A stretch of DNA of 64,000 bases from positions 44,442 to 108,441 of the forward strand of contig NZ_MTBG01000010.1 of assembly GCF_002119405.1 (NCBI RefSeq), in the 5' to 3' direction. Below are positions 55,972-64,000 of this stretch, piece after piece. Within the stretch, counting starts at the first letter, position 1. Each line of letters starts with the position of its first letter. Origin of the DNA: Pseudoruegeria sp. SK021 (GTDB lineage Bacteria > Pseudomonadota > Alphaproteobacteria > Rhodobacterales > Rhodobacteraceae). The translations under genes and the position numbers were made by a program. Under the pieces are notes generated by a model. It had not been told where the DNA came from. It worked only from the letters and a program-made list of their open reading frames with translations, and ran no database searches.

Positions 55972-56027
55972 GTGGTTCTCCCTGTGCTGCTGTCGCACAG
56001 GTTTTAGGTGAACTCCCGTGACGCGAC
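55972..56027 (-). promoter_or_regulatory. Structured 5' leader of metY with a Shine-Dalgarno hairpin
   Basis: CCTGTGC (55981-55987) pairs with GCACAGG (55995-56001) over a 7-base loop, and on the metY transcript the AGG of the Shine-Dalgarno AGGGAGA lies in the stem. A competing pair, GTCGC (55992-55996) with GCGAC (56023-56027), would open that hairpin. Whether a metabolite or protein acts on it is unknown. Confidence 0.4.
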
Positions 56028-56171
56028 AAGCGATTGCGACGGAGCGCTCGCTTGGTCGGAGGATCCGCTTGTGGTGTCTACATTTGATGGTTGTGCCATG
56101 CGTAGAACTCTCTACCCTCAGCGGGCAGGGATGCAGAGGTGGATTGCTCAGGTCTTGGGAGGGATTGTTCC

Positions 56172-57344
56172 ATGCGCAAACTTGTTGTCGCCACAGTGGC
56201 CGGATGCTGTCTGGCCGCGCCGGTCGCTGCGGATATTGTGATCGCCCATGTGTATGACCGCACCGGCGCACTTGAGGCCTATGCCAGTCAATCCCATACC
56301 GGTCTGATGATGGGGCTGGAATATGCCACCGATGGCACCATGGAAATTGACGGCGAAAAAATCGTGGTGATTGAAAAGGACAGCCAGTTGAAGCCGGAAA
56401 TCGGGCGCGCCATGCTGGAAGAGGCGTATGGCGACGATTGGGCGGTCCTGGCGGTGGGCCCGGTCAGTTCAGGTGTGGCCCTTGCCATGTTGCCGGTGGC
56501 GGAAGAATTTGAGAAAATTCTGGTGGTCGAACCGGCCGTGGCCGACAGCATCACGGGTGAAAACTGGAACCGGTATATTTTTCGCACCAGTCGAAACTCG
56601 ACCCAAGATGCGGTGGCCAGTGCCGTGGCCTTGGGCCATGAGGGCACGGTGATCGCGACGTTGGCACAAGACTATGCCTTTGGTCGGGACGGGATCGCCG
56701 CCTTTCGCGACGCCATTGCCCAGACCCCGGCCCGGATCGTTCACGAAGAATATGCGCCCACCGACACCACGGATTTCACGGCCGCAGCAGAACGCATTTT
56801 CGCAGCCATGAAGGATGAAATGGGCGACAAGAAGCTGTTCATCATCTGGGCCGGTGGTGGCAACCCCTTGGGCAAGATCAACGCCATGGAGCCGGGACGG
56901 TATGGTATTCAGTTGGCGGCGATCGGTAATATTCTGGCGGCGATGACAACCTATAAGGAATTGCCGGGCATGGAGGGCGCCACCTATTATTATCACGACA
57001 TTCCCGACAATCCGGTCAATGACTGGCTGGTCCGAGAACATGAGGCCCGGTTTGGCGGCCCACCCGATTTTTTCACGGCTGGCGGAATGGCTGCGGGGAT
57101 TGCTGTGGTAGAGGCGCTGCGTAAAGCGGACAGCACCGATACCGAGGCGTTGATCGCGGCGATGGAAGGGATGGAATGGCAGACCCCAAAAGGCACCATG
57201 CGGTTCCGCCCAGAAGACCACCAAGCCTTGCAATCCATGTACCATTTCAAAATCCGGGTGGATCCTGATGTGGCGTGGGGAATCCCTGAATTGGTGCGGG
57301 AATTGACCATTGACGACATCGTGGTTCCCATCCGCAACAACTGA
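56172..57344 (+). CDS. Substrate-binding protein of a branched-chain-amino-acid-type ABC transporter
   Basis: 390 residues. A signal peptide (LVVATVAGCCLAAPVAAD) leads to a Leu/Ile/Val-type periplasmic binding fold (type I): IVIAHVYDRTGALEAYASQ, then DSQLKPEIGRAMLEEAYGDD and GTVIATLAQDYAFGRD. ATG 56172 follows GGGAGGGATTGTTCC, a strong ribosome binding site. First gene of a complete transporter operon. The bound ligand cannot be read from sequence; families of this kind carry branched-chain amino acids, amides, urea or short-chain compounds. Confidence 0.9.
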   Translation: MRKLVVATVAGCCLAAPVAADIVIAHVYDRTGALEAYASQSHTGLMMGLEYATDGTMEIDGEKIVVIEKDSQLKPEIGRAMLEEAYGDDWAVLAVGPVSSGVALAMLPVAEEFEKILVVEPAVADSITGENWNRYIFRTSRNSTQDAVASAVALGHEGTVIATLAQDYAFGRDGIAAFRDAIAQTPARIVHEEYAPTDTTDFTAAAERIFAAMKDEMGDKKLFIIWAGGGNPLGKINAMEPGRYGIQLAAIGNILAAMTTYKELPGMEGATYYYHDIPDNPVNDWLVREHEARFGGPPDFFTAGGMAAGIAVVEALRKADSTDTEALIAAMEGMEWQTPKGTMRFRPEDHQALQSMYHFKIRVDPDVAWGIPELVRELTIDDIVVPIRNN

Positions 57345-57438
57345 TATGGCCTGCGACGGGCGGTGTCGGACAGGGGGAACGGCATGGCGACGCGCGCTTC
57401 GGTCCCTCAGGGTTTAATAAGTAAAGCGATACAGTCTG

Positions 57439-58203
57439 ATGCATCCAGCGATCCTCGAAACCCGTAACCTGACGGCCCGTTTTGGCGGCCATGTTGCTGT
57501 GGATGCGGTGAGCTGCACGTTCAACCCCGGCGAGATTACCGCCATTGTCGGGCCAAACGGGGCGGGAAAGACAACCTATTTCAATGTGATTTCTGGTCAG
57601 GTGCCAGCCAGCGCTGGCGCGGTCTTTCTGGCTGGGCGCGACATCACGCGCTGGTCGGTGGCGCGCCGGGCGCAGGCGGGACTTGGGCGGGCGTTTCAAC
57701 TGACCAACCTGTTTCCCAATTTGTCGGTCTTCGAAAATCTGCGGCTTGTGGTTCAAGCCCGTCAGCGCAAAGGGGCGCGGTTGCTGCAGCGGGCCGACAG
57801 CGATCACAGCGTCTTGTCGGCGACGCAAGAGGTGTTCGAGCGGGTCCGCCTGACCCCGAAAGCCGATCAGCTGGTGACCGAACTCACCCACGGCGACCAA
57901 CGCAAGCTGGAGTTCGGGTTTCTGGCCGCCCTCGATCCGGTCGTGTTCATGTTTGATGAACCCACGGCTGGTATGTCGGCCGATGATGCGCCGGTGATTT
58001 TGGAGATGATCGCATCGCTTCGCGGGGATCCGGCAAAGACAGTGCTTTTGGTTGAACATAAGCTGGACGTGATCCGAACCCTCGCAGATCGGATCATTGT
58101 TCTGAACAATGGGGTTTTGGCCGCTGACGGGGCTCCGGCTGACGTGATTGCGTCTGATGTGGTGCAGGACGCGTATCTGGGGCGGACGCTTGCCGATGTC
58201 TGA
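57439..58203 (+). CDS. ABC transporter ATP-binding protein, LivG type
   Basis: 254 residues. Walker A GPNGAGKTTYFN, signature-like VTELTHGDQRKLEFG (less canonical than LSGGQ), Walker B VVFMFDEPTAGM, and the LivG-typical long Q-loop segment with GRAFQLTNLFPNLSVFENL. Pairs with the LivF-type ATPase downstream; the last eight bases overlap that gene. It lies 94 bases after the binding-protein gene. Confidence 0.92.
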   Translation: MHPAILETRNLTARFGGHVAVDAVSCTFNPGEITAIVGPNGAGKTTYFNVISGQVPASAGAVFLAGRDITRWSVARRAQAGLGRAFQLTNLFPNLSVFENLRLVVQARQRKGARLLQRADSDHSVLSATQEVFERVRLTPKADQLVTELTHGDQRKLEFGFLAALDPVVFMFDEPTAGMSADDAPVILEMIASLRGDPAKTVLLVEHKLDVIRTLADRIIVLNNGVLAADGAPADVIASDVVQDAYLGRTLADV

Positions 58204-59479
58204 TGATGCCGATCGCGGCCCGAAGATGCGCCTGAATGTTGACCGCTTGGCGGCTGCGCTGATTACTGCGCGGGAACGGGATCAGGCGCCGTCGCGTGTT
58301 TCCGCGCCTGTAGAGGACCCGGCCGCGCGGCCTAAGACGCCGTCGCCCTCTGCGCCGATGGTGCAAATATCCCGTCCGAGCGCGCCGCAGGAAGCGGAAA
58401 CTGCGCAGACTTTGGCGGCAGAACCCGTCGCGCCAGCGCCGGCCAAGGACTTGCCGCCGCTGATCCTGACGCAGCCAGTGACGCTGCCGGATCGCTCTTT
58501 TGCGTCCACACCTGAGGCCGCGCCCGGACAGGACACACATCCTGAGGCGGGTATGGTTGCGGTTCGGCCTGCCGGGTTGTTCTCTCGCAACCGGCATAGG
58601 GTGCGGTCATCGGATGATGCGTTACAGTCTCTAGGGTCGGACCGGACCCGACCATTGGATCCGCCTCTGGCAAGGCGTATCGATTTGGCATCGGATGGGT
58701 TTGAGCGACCCGAGGCTCGATCGCGTCCCGTATGCGTCCCGGAGACGAAACCGGCCGTTCTGAAGCTGACCGGGATCCAGACCAATATTGGGCGGTATCA
58801 TATCCTTGACGGTGTCGATCTTGAGGTGCCGACAGGCGGGGTCACCATGTTGCTCGGCCGGAACGGGGCCGGAAAGACGACGACTTTGCGCACGATCATG
58901 GGGTTATGGCGCGCAAGGGCTGGACAGGTTGTCTTTGGTGGCAACGATGTGACGGGCTGGCAGACCTCCAAGATTGCCCGGGCTGGTATTGGTTATGTGC
59001 CGGAAGACATGGGGGTGTTTTCGACGTTGACGGTGGCCGAAAATATGCGGCTAGGCGTGGTGTCCGGACCAATTCCGCAGGATCGGCTGGACTGGATTTT
59101 TCAAACCTTTCCACCGTTGAAAACCTTCTGGAGGCTGCCCGCTGGGCACCTGTCCGGGGGGCAGAAACAGATGCTGTCGATTGCGCGCGCCGTGATCGTG
59201 CCGCGTCGGTTGTATCTGATCGATGAGCCCAGTAAGGGGCTGGCCCCCGCTGTAGTGGCAACGCTTGCGCGCGCTTTGCGCGATCTGAAATCGCAAGGCG
59301 CCTCGATTCTGATGGTTGAACAGAATTTCAGTGTGGCGCAGGCATTGGGCGAAACTTGTGTGGTGATGGAAGACGGCCGATGTGTCTGGAGCGGGACGAT
59401 GCAGGCCCTGAAGGACGCGCCAGCCTTGCGCAATCAGCTGTTGGGGTTGCGTGCGGCCACAGAGGGAGATGCGTCATGA
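58196..59479 (+). CDS. ABC transporter ATP-binding protein, LivF type, with long N-terminal extension
   Basis: 427 residues against about 235 for LivF. The ATPase (about 187-427) is canonical: Walker A LGRNGAGKTTTLR at 221-228 and nearby, signature LSGGQKQMLSIARA, Walker B YLIDEPSKGLAP. Residues 1-186 are Pro/Ala/Ser-rich, with acidic and basic patches (PVAPAPAKDLPP, ARRIDLASDGFERPEARSR), and appear disordered. The extension has no stop codon and begins at ATG 58196, overlapping the LivG stop by eight bases. It could be a regulatory or localisation tail, or a late internal start may produce the short form. Confidence 0.88.
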   Translation: MSDDADRGPKMRLNVDRLAAALITARERDQAPSRVSAPVEDPAARPKTPSPSAPMVQISRPSAPQEAETAQTLAAEPVAPAPAKDLPPLILTQPVTLPDRSFASTPEAAPGQDTHPEAGMVAVRPAGLFSRNRHRVRSSDDALQSLGSDRTRPLDPPLARRIDLASDGFERPEARSRPVCVPETKPAVLKLTGIQTNIGRYHILDGVDLEVPTGGVTMLLGRNGAGKTTTLRTIMGLWRARAGQVVFGGNDVTGWQTSKIARAGIGYVPEDMGVFSTLTVAENMRLGVVSGPIPQDRLDWIFQTFPPLKTFWRLPAGHLSGGQKQMLSIARAVIVPRRLYLIDEPSKGLAPAVVATLARALRDLKSQGASILMVEQNFSVAQALGETCVVMEDGRCVWSGTMQALKDAPALRNQLLGLRAATEGDAS

Positions 59480-60722
59480 TCCGCAAACCACACGCCCAAA
59501 GCGACGCGCGCCTTGGTATGGCCCTGCGTCCGCGCGGCGATGGCTGCGCTCAACCTGGCGTGAGCCGGAACTTCATGCGCTGGTGGCAAGCGTGACAGAG
59601 GGGGCCGCACCCGCCCCGGTCCACACCCTGCCAATTCGGGTGGGCTTGGTCCAACGCATTGGCGAATGGGCCCCATACCTTCTGGTTCCGTGCGTGATTG
59701 TGGCAGGTCTTCTGGTGATGGCAATGCAGGCGGCGCTTCCGCCGGATCAGTGGCTGATCCCGGCGTTGTTCGGGGGGCCATTCTGGCTGGACCTCCCTTC
59801 GGCGATGCTTGGCGTGCTTGCGTCTTGGACAACCCTGACCCTTGCCGGTCTTGCGATGGGCATGATGATCTTTCTGATGGCATCTGGCCTGACCCTTGTG
59901 TTCGGACTAATGGACGTGGTCAATTTTGGCCATGGTGCCTTTATCTCAGTGGGTGCGTTTGTCGGGGTGTCGGCGATGCTAGCGCTGTCGGCCTGGACGG
60001 GCGCGCCGTCACTTTCCCTGAATCTGGCGGCGGTGGGGTTGTCTGCTGCTGCCGCGATGGGCGTGGCCGGGGGGCTGGGTCTGGTGTTCGAGCGAGTGAT
60101 CGTGCGCCCGGTTTATGGGGCACATCTGAAGCAGATTCTTGTCACCGTGGGCGGGCTGATCATTGTTGAGCAGTTGATCCAGATGGTTTGGGGGCCGGAT
60201 GAAATTTTTCTGGCCCGGCCGCATGCGCTGAAAGGGTCGATCGTCTTCCACGGTGTCGCTTTGGAAACTTATCGTCTGCTGGCGGTGGCGGTTGGCCTTG
60301 CGGTTCTAACGAGTCTTCTGGTGCTGCTACGATGGACCAAGATCGGCCTAATCGTGCGGGCCGGGGTAGAGAACGGCGAGATGGTTGAGGCCATGGGATA
60401 TCGTCTGCGGCGGGTCTTTGTTTTGGTCTTCGTGGCTGGATCAGCTTTGGCTGGTCTCGGCGGGATCCTGTGGGCGCTTTATCAGGAAACGATTACGGCA
60501 TCGATGGGCGGCGATCTGATGGTTTTGGTGTTCATCGTGATCATTATCGGCGGGCTTGGCTCGGTTGAGGGATGTTTTATCGGCGCGCTTCTGGTCGGGC
60601 TGATGCAGAACTACACCGCGTTTTTGGAGCCGAAATTGGCGTTGGTGTCCAATATCGGTTTGATGGTTGTGATCCTGATGTGGCGTCCGCAAGGGATGAT
60701 GCCCGCCGCGAAGGGGCGATGA
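59469..60722 (+). CDS. ABC transporter permease, LivH type
   Basis: 417 residues. About eight membrane segments from residue 70 on, with the LivH signature GLTLVFGLMDVVNFGHGAF and the cytoplasmic coupling loop RAGVENGEMVEAMGYR. GGLGSVEGCFIGALLVG precedes the C-terminus. The first 60 residues are basic and tryptophan-rich (RPKRRAPWYGPASARRW), unlike compact LivH proteins. Start at ATG 59469, overlapping the LivF-type gene by 11 bases, with AGAGGGAG adjacent. ATG 59476 is in another frame and GTG 59594 is an internal alternative. Confidence 0.88.
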   Translation: MRHDPQTTRPKRRAPWYGPASARRWLRSTWREPELHALVASVTEGAAPAPVHTLPIRVGLVQRIGEWAPYLLVPCVIVAGLLVMAMQAALPPDQWLIPALFGGPFWLDLPSAMLGVLASWTTLTLAGLAMGMMIFLMASGLTLVFGLMDVVNFGHGAFISVGAFVGVSAMLALSAWTGAPSLSLNLAAVGLSAAAAMGVAGGLGLVFERVIVRPVYGAHLKQILVTVGGLIIVEQLIQMVWGPDEIFLARPHALKGSIVFHGVALETYRLLAVAVGLAVLTSLLVLLRWTKIGLIVRAGVENGEMVEAMGYRLRRVFVLVFVAGSALAGLGGILWALYQETITASMGGDLMVLVFIVIIIGGLGSVEGCFIGALLVGLMQNYTAFLEPKLALVSNIGLMVVILMWRPQGMMPAAKGR

Positions 60723-60723
60723 C

Positions 60724-61791
60724 TTGACCGTTATCGCATCACCCCGCAGTTTTGGGCGCATCCTTTTAGGGGTCATCCTGATCGGAGTATTTCTATCTTT
60801 GGCCTGTGCCCCGTTTCTGTTCCCGGGAACGCGGGCCTTGGATACTGCCGCCCGGATCTGCGTATTTATCGCGTTTGTCGCCAGTTACGATCTGCTGCTT
60901 GGATATGCGGGCATTGTCAGTTTCGCCCACACCATCTTCTTTGGTTTCGGGGCATATGGCGTGGCGATCACATCGGCGCAGATGGGACGGTCATTCGAGG
61001 CGTTGGGACTTGGTGCGGTGTTGGGCGTCATGGGTGCGGTTGCACTGGCGGCGGTGATCGGGTTGTTTTCGCTGCGGGTACGGGCGATTTTTTTCGCGAT
61101 GATCACCCTTGCCGTGGCATCGGCGGCGGCGGTTCTGGTCAGCCAGATGTCAGCCCTGACAGGGGGCGAGGATGGACTGACGTTCCAAATTCCAAAGGGC
61201 CTGACCTCGGCCGCGATCTACGCCTCGGAGCCTGTATTCGGCGTTCGTTTGACCGGCAAGATCGCCAATTATTATGTGATTTTTGCCGTGTCTTTGGGGC
61301 TGATTGCGTTAATGCTGCGGATCGTGAACGCCCCGTTTGGACGGGTGCTTCAGGCCATTCGTGAAAACGAATTTCGGGCCGAGGCGATTGGCTATCGGGT
61401 GGTGGGGTATCGGGTGGCGGTGACCTGCTTGTCGGCGGCCTTTGCGGCCATGGCGGGGGCGCTGTATGCGATCTGGTTACGCTATGTCGGACCGGACACG
61501 GTGCTGAGTTTTGGGATCATGATTGATGTTCTGATCATGACCGTCATTGGCGGTATGGGCACGATTTACGGCGCGGTGATTGGAACGGTTCTGTTCATGT
61601 TAGCAAGGAGTTACTTGCAAGATGTGATGGGGTCACTTGGTGCCGTCGTTCCGGATTATCCCGTACTGGCGGCGCTGCTGAACCCGGATCGGTGGCAGCT
61701 TTGGATCGGGGTCCTGTTCGTGTTGAGCATCTATTTCTTTCCGAACGGCATCGTCGGGCGTCTGCGCGGTGGCGGGCCAAAACCGCGGTAA
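60724..61791 (+). CDS. ABC transporter permease, LivM type
   Basis: 355 residues, about eight to ten membrane segments. LivM features are YDLLLGYAGIVSFAHTIFFG near residue 58, the coupling loop IRENEFRAEAIGYRV, and TVIGGMGTIYGAVIG near the C-terminus. Starts with TTG 60724, one base after the LivH stop, with GAAGGGGCGATGAC upstream. Last gene of the transporter operon; a hairpin terminator follows at 61915. Confidence 0.92.
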   Translation: MTVIASPRSFGRILLGVILIGVFLSLACAPFLFPGTRALDTAARICVFIAFVASYDLLLGYAGIVSFAHTIFFGFGAYGVAITSAQMGRSFEALGLGAVLGVMGAVALAAVIGLFSLRVRAIFFAMITLAVASAAAVLVSQMSALTGGEDGLTFQIPKGLTSAAIYASEPVFGVRLTGKIANYYVIFAVSLGLIALMLRIVNAPFGRVLQAIRENEFRAEAIGYRVVGYRVAVTCLSAAFAAMAGALYAIWLRYVGPDTVLSFGIMIDVLIMTVIGGMGTIYGAVIGTVLFMLARSYLQDVMGSLGAVVPDYPVLAALLNPDRWQLWIGVLFVLSIYFFPNGIVGRLRGGGPKPR

Positions 61792-61810
61792 TTTCAGTGT
61801 CGGAATTGTT

Positions 61811-61849
61811 TCGGACTTTCGTCGGACTTTCGTCGGACTTTTGTCGGAC
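61811..61849 (+). repeat. 11-bp tandem repeat after the transporter operon
   Basis: The unit TCGGACTTTCG occurs twice exactly (61811-61832), a third time with one change (61833-61843) and as a partial fourth copy to 61849. It lies 20 bases after the LivM stop in non-coding DNA. Purpose unknown. Confidence 0.9.
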
Positions 61850-61914
61850 CGGGCGCAGGCAGAAGCAACTATTTCATAGGGTAAGTGGCGGAACCTCGCG
61901 GGCCCATCAACAGA

Positions 61915-61945
61915 AAACCGCGATAGGACGGTCCTATCGCGGTTT
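61915..61945 (+). terminator. Terminator of the ABC transporter operon
   Basis: AAACCGCGATAGGA (61915-61928) pairs perfectly with TCCTATCGCGGTTT (61932-61945) over a 3-base loop. The stem itself ends in TTT, and CAATGTTTG follows. With the repeat at 61811 it is the only structure seen in the 283-base gap to 62075; the rest of that gap shows no gene or signal I can support. Confidence 0.65.
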
Positions 61946-62074
61946 CAATGTTTGTCAGTTTTGAAAATTTGCGGAAACGGATGCCCGTACCAGACGGCAT
62001 TGGGGCACCGCGCTATTCCGACTGCTTGCTTGACCCGATGATATAAGGATCAGGCCAAGGCAACCCCAGCGAGC

Positions 62075-62203
62075 TTAGTCGCGGTGATGGCGGCGGCGGT
62101 CGCGGCGGATGTCGATGCGCCGGGCCTCCATCCGCAGAAGCACGGCACCAGAGGCGGCAACCGCGAGGGCAATCAGGGGTACGGCAATTTCAAACAGGGT
62201 CAT
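62075..62203 (-). CDS. Tiny membrane protein 2 downstream of gatB
   Basis: 42 residues: one hydrophobic segment (MTLFEIAVPLIALAVAASGA) and a strongly basic end (RRIDIRRDRRRHHRD). ATG 62203 follows AAGGAGTCCCGCCC, a good ribosome binding site, and overlaps the stop of the preceding small gene (ATGA). A 72-residue version starting at 62293 would overlap the neighbour fully and lacks that site. Unknown role; single-span proteins of this kind often tune a partner membrane protein. Confidence 0.5.
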   Translation of the reverse strand: MTLFEIAVPLIALAVAASGAVLLRMEARRIDIRRDRRRHHRD

Positions 62204-62424
62204 GGGCGGGACTCCTTGCGCATCATCCCCATAATGTAGTGTGCAAAGCCGTGAATTACTAGTCCCGCAAGGCCCCACCAGAGGGTAATCCAACTGACTT
62301 GACTAATATCATCGGTAATCGGACGCAGAACAGCGAAACCGATCAGTCCAAGCGAGATGGCGTTGAGGAAGCCCGCAAAGAGCTTCACCCGTTCATTATG
62401 GACCGCGACGGTTATGCGGGGCAT
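62200..62424 (-). CDS. Tiny membrane protein 1 downstream of gatB
   Basis: 74 residues with two hydrophobic segments (LFAGFLNAISLGLIGFAVL and WITLWWGLAGLVIHGFAHYI). ATG 62424 shares one base with the gatB stop (TGATG), and its own stop overlaps the next gene start by four bases. So gatB and the two tiny genes form a translationally coupled chain. No family recognised; an inner-membrane location is expected. Confidence 0.62.
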   Translation of the reverse strand: MPRITVAVHNERVKLFAGFLNAISLGLIGFAVLRPITDDISQVSWITLWWGLAGLVIHGFAHYIMGMMRKESRP

Positions 62425-63935
62425 CAGAGGCCGAGCTTGGCCGCCACCAGCGCGTTGACGGCGGCGGGGTTGGCCTTGCCACCAGTTGCCTTCATGACCT
62501 GACCCACGAACCAGCCTGCCAGTTTGGGATTGGCTTTGGCTTTTTCAACTTGGGCCGGGTTGTCAGCGATGACCGCATCGACTGCGGCTTCAATGGCGCC
62601 GGTATCGGTGACTTGTTTCATGCCGCGGGTTTCGACGATCTCAGCCGGGTCGCCACCTTCGGTATAAACAATTTCAAACAGGTCTTTAGCAATCTTGCCG
62701 GAAATGTCGCCTGATGAGATCAACGCGATAATGCCGCCAAGCTGGGCCGCAGATACCGGGCTGTCGGTGATGGTGCGGTCGTCTTTTTTGAGGCGGCCAA
62801 ACAGCTCGTTGATGACCCAGTTCGCGGCCAGTTTGCCGTCGCGTCCGTTGGCGACGTCTTCGAAATAGGCGGCACTGTCGATATCGGCAGTCAGGACAGA
62901 GGCGTCATATTCGGTCATGCCGAATTCGGTGACGAAGCGGGCCTTCTTGGCATCGGGCAATTCGGGCAGGGTGGCGCGAATGTCGTCGACCCATGCCTGT
63001 TCGATTTCCAGCGGCAGCAAATCGGGATCCGGAAAATAGCGGTAGTCGTGCGCCTCTTCCTTGGACCGCATGGAGCGGGTTTCGTTTTTGTCTGGATCGT
63101 AGAGGCGGGTTTCTTGGGTGACGCTGCCGCCGTCTTCCAACAGGGCAATCTGGCGGCGGGCCTCATAGTCAATGGCGGCTTGGATGAACCGCATTGAGTT
63201 CATATTCTTGATTTCGCAGCGGGTGCCCAGATGGCTGAAATCCTGAGTTTCCTGATACCGTTCGTAATCACCGGGGCGACAGACCGAGACGTTCACATCG
63301 GCGCGCAGGTTGCCGTTCTGCATGTTGCCATCGCAGGTGCCCAGATAGCGGAGGATCTGGCGCAGCTTGACAACATAGGCGGCGGCTTCTTCGGGGCCAC
63401 GGATGTCAGGACGAGAGACGATTTCCATCAGGGCGACGCCGGTGCGGTTCAGGTCGACGAAGGACATGGTGGGGTCCATGTCGTGAATCGATTTTCCGGC
63501 GTCCTGTTCAAGGTGGATACGTTCGATCCGGACCAGACGGGCCACACCCGGGCCCATATCGACCAGCACTTCGCCTTCGCCGACGATGGGGTGATAGAGT
63601 TGGCTGATCTGATAGCCTTGCGGCAGGTCGGGATAGAAATAGTTCTTCCGGTCGAAGGCCGAGCTTAGGTTGATCTGCGCGTTCAGGCCAAGGCCGGTTT
63701 TGACCGCGAGGGCAATGCAGCCTTCGTTGATCATCGGCAACATCCCCGGCATGCCGGCGTCGACGAACGCGACGTTGGAATTGGGTTCGGCACCGAACTG
63801 CGTCGAGGCACCGGAGAACAGTTTGGCCTTGGAGGACACTTGGGCGTGGACCTCTAGCCCGATGACCAATTCCCAATCGCCGGTAGCGCCAGAAATGACG
63901 CGGGGTTTCGGGGTCTCGTAGGTCAGATCAAGCAT
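62424..63935 (-). CDS. gatB: Aspartyl/glutamyl-tRNA amidotransferase subunit B
   Basis: 503 residues. With GatA and GatC it converts Glu-tRNA(Gln) and Asp-tRNA(Asn) to the amide forms. [20 protein letters not shown] opens the protein and [15 protein letters not shown] lies near residue 93. [20 protein letters not shown] precedes the helical and YqeY-like tail ending [19 protein letters not shown] 63935 follows CAAGGAGCCCGCGCC. Here gatA and gatC are not adjacent, so the complex is assembled from separate loci. Two small membrane genes are coupled behind it. The last 65 bases of the window hold only its upstream region. Confidence 0.96.
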   Translation of the reverse strand: MLDLTYETPKPRVISGATGDWELVIGLEVHAQVSSKAKLFSGASTQFGAEPNSNVAFVDAGMPGMLPMINEGCIALAVKTGLGLNAQINLSSAFDRKNYFYPDLPQGYQISQLYHPIVGEGEVLVDMGPGVARLVRIERIHLEQDAGKSIHDMDPTMSFVDLNRTGVALMEIVSRPDIRGPEEAAAYVVKLRQILRYLGTCDGNMQNGNLRADVNVSVCRPGDYERYQETQDFSHLGTRCEIKNMNSMRFIQAAIDYEARRQIALLEDGGSVTQETRLYDPDKNETRSMRSKEEAHDYRYFPDPDLLPLEIEQAWVDDIRATLPELPDAKKARFVTEFGMTEYDASVLTADIDSAAYFEDVANGRDGKLAANWVINELFGRLKKDDRTITDSPVSAAQLGGIIALISSGDISGKIAKDLFEIVYTEGGDPAEIVETRGMKQVTDTGAIEAAVDAVIADNPAQVEKAKANPKLAGWFVGQVMKATGGKANPAAVNALVAAKLGL

Positions 63936-64000
63936 GGCGCGGGCTCCTTGAATTGCGGGGCCGTTGTAGGCGAGCGATGCGGGGGCGGCAAGGGGCGCGG

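Noticed and set aside
55972..56171. Known SAM riboswitch upstream of metY
   Set aside because: I looked for SAM-II and SAM/SAH-type conserved stretches and did not see them. Only the hairpins reported are supported.
59476..59595. Separate short gene starting at ATG 59476
   Set aside because: This frame ends after 39 codons; the LivH frame through the same DNA is long and continuous with the permease.
1..64000. tRNA, rRNA, insertion sequence, prophage or CRISPR array
   Set aside because: No cloverleaf-like segment, transposase, terminal inverted repeats, integrase or spaced direct repeats were seen by eye. A tRNAscan or ISfinder search was not possible here.

Overview
The window reads as an ordinary chromosomal segment of an alphaproteobacterium, most likely of the Rhodobacterales (Roseobacter/Rhodobacter group). 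The reasons are the dusB-ntrB-ntrC-ntrY-ntrX-trkA-trkH-hfq-hflX gene order, NtrC and NtrX proteins without the GAFTGA loop, a fused IspD-IspF, a HemB whose usual zinc-cysteine site has no cysteines, a Suv3-like helicase followed by S4-domain protein, FdxA and CarD, and fairly high GC throughout. Genes are densely packed on both strands, often with 1-8 base stop/start overlaps. I saw no insertion sequence, prophage, CRISPR array, tRNA or rRNA.

Layout. 1-3.9 kb: a truncated RDD membrane protein, a DUF2852 protein and glnE, with two copies of one palindromic operator between the last two. 3.9-6.4 kb: eda and edd (Entner-Doudoroff). 6.6-8.7 kb: an RlmI-like methyltransferase coupled to a PIN-domain protein, then a small unknown gene. 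8.8-11.3 kb: divergent katA and oxyR. 11.4-15.7 kb: lipA, hpt, a COQ10-like START protein, and the overlapping ispDF-pgpA-cinA group. 15.8-27.7 kb: the nitrogen and potassium regulatory block plus hfq and hflX. 27.7-37.2 kb: a penicillin-acylase-family hydrolase, a SYLF lipoprotein, hemB, a membrane protein, mfd and a metallo-beta-lactamase exonuclease. 37.4-41.4 kb: a four-gene cluster of circularly permuted ATP-grasp, alpha-E, transglutaminase and Anbu proteasome-like peptidase. 41.4-47.9 kb: alpha/beta hydrolase, SCP2 protein, TPR protein, Suv3-like helicase, S4 protein, fdxA and carD. 47.9-51.7 kb: divergent cobS and cobT, and a Kef-type antiporter. 51.9-56.0 kb: an orphan GspL/GspC-like fusion, a SIMPL protein and metY. 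56.2-61.8 kb: a complete branched-chain-amino-acid-type ABC transporter operon. 62.1-63.9 kb: gatB followed by two coupled tiny membrane proteins.

How the genes work together. NtrB/NtrC and NtrY/NtrX are two sensor-regulator pairs for nitrogen or redox status, next to the TrkAH potassium uptake system and the post-transcriptional regulators Hfq and HflX. GlnE adjusts glutamine synthetase activity at another level of nitrogen control. The ATP-grasp/alpha-E/transglutaminase/Anbu cluster is the least understood system here. Comparative genomics suggests it makes and then breaks down a peptide or peptide tag, but its product is unknown. Other points worth attention are a probable CTG start codon for hflX overlapping the hfq stop, a structured leader between ntrC and ntrY, a LivF-type ATPase with a roughly 186-residue proline/alanine-rich extension, and the secretion-type fusion protein with no secretion apparatus beside it.
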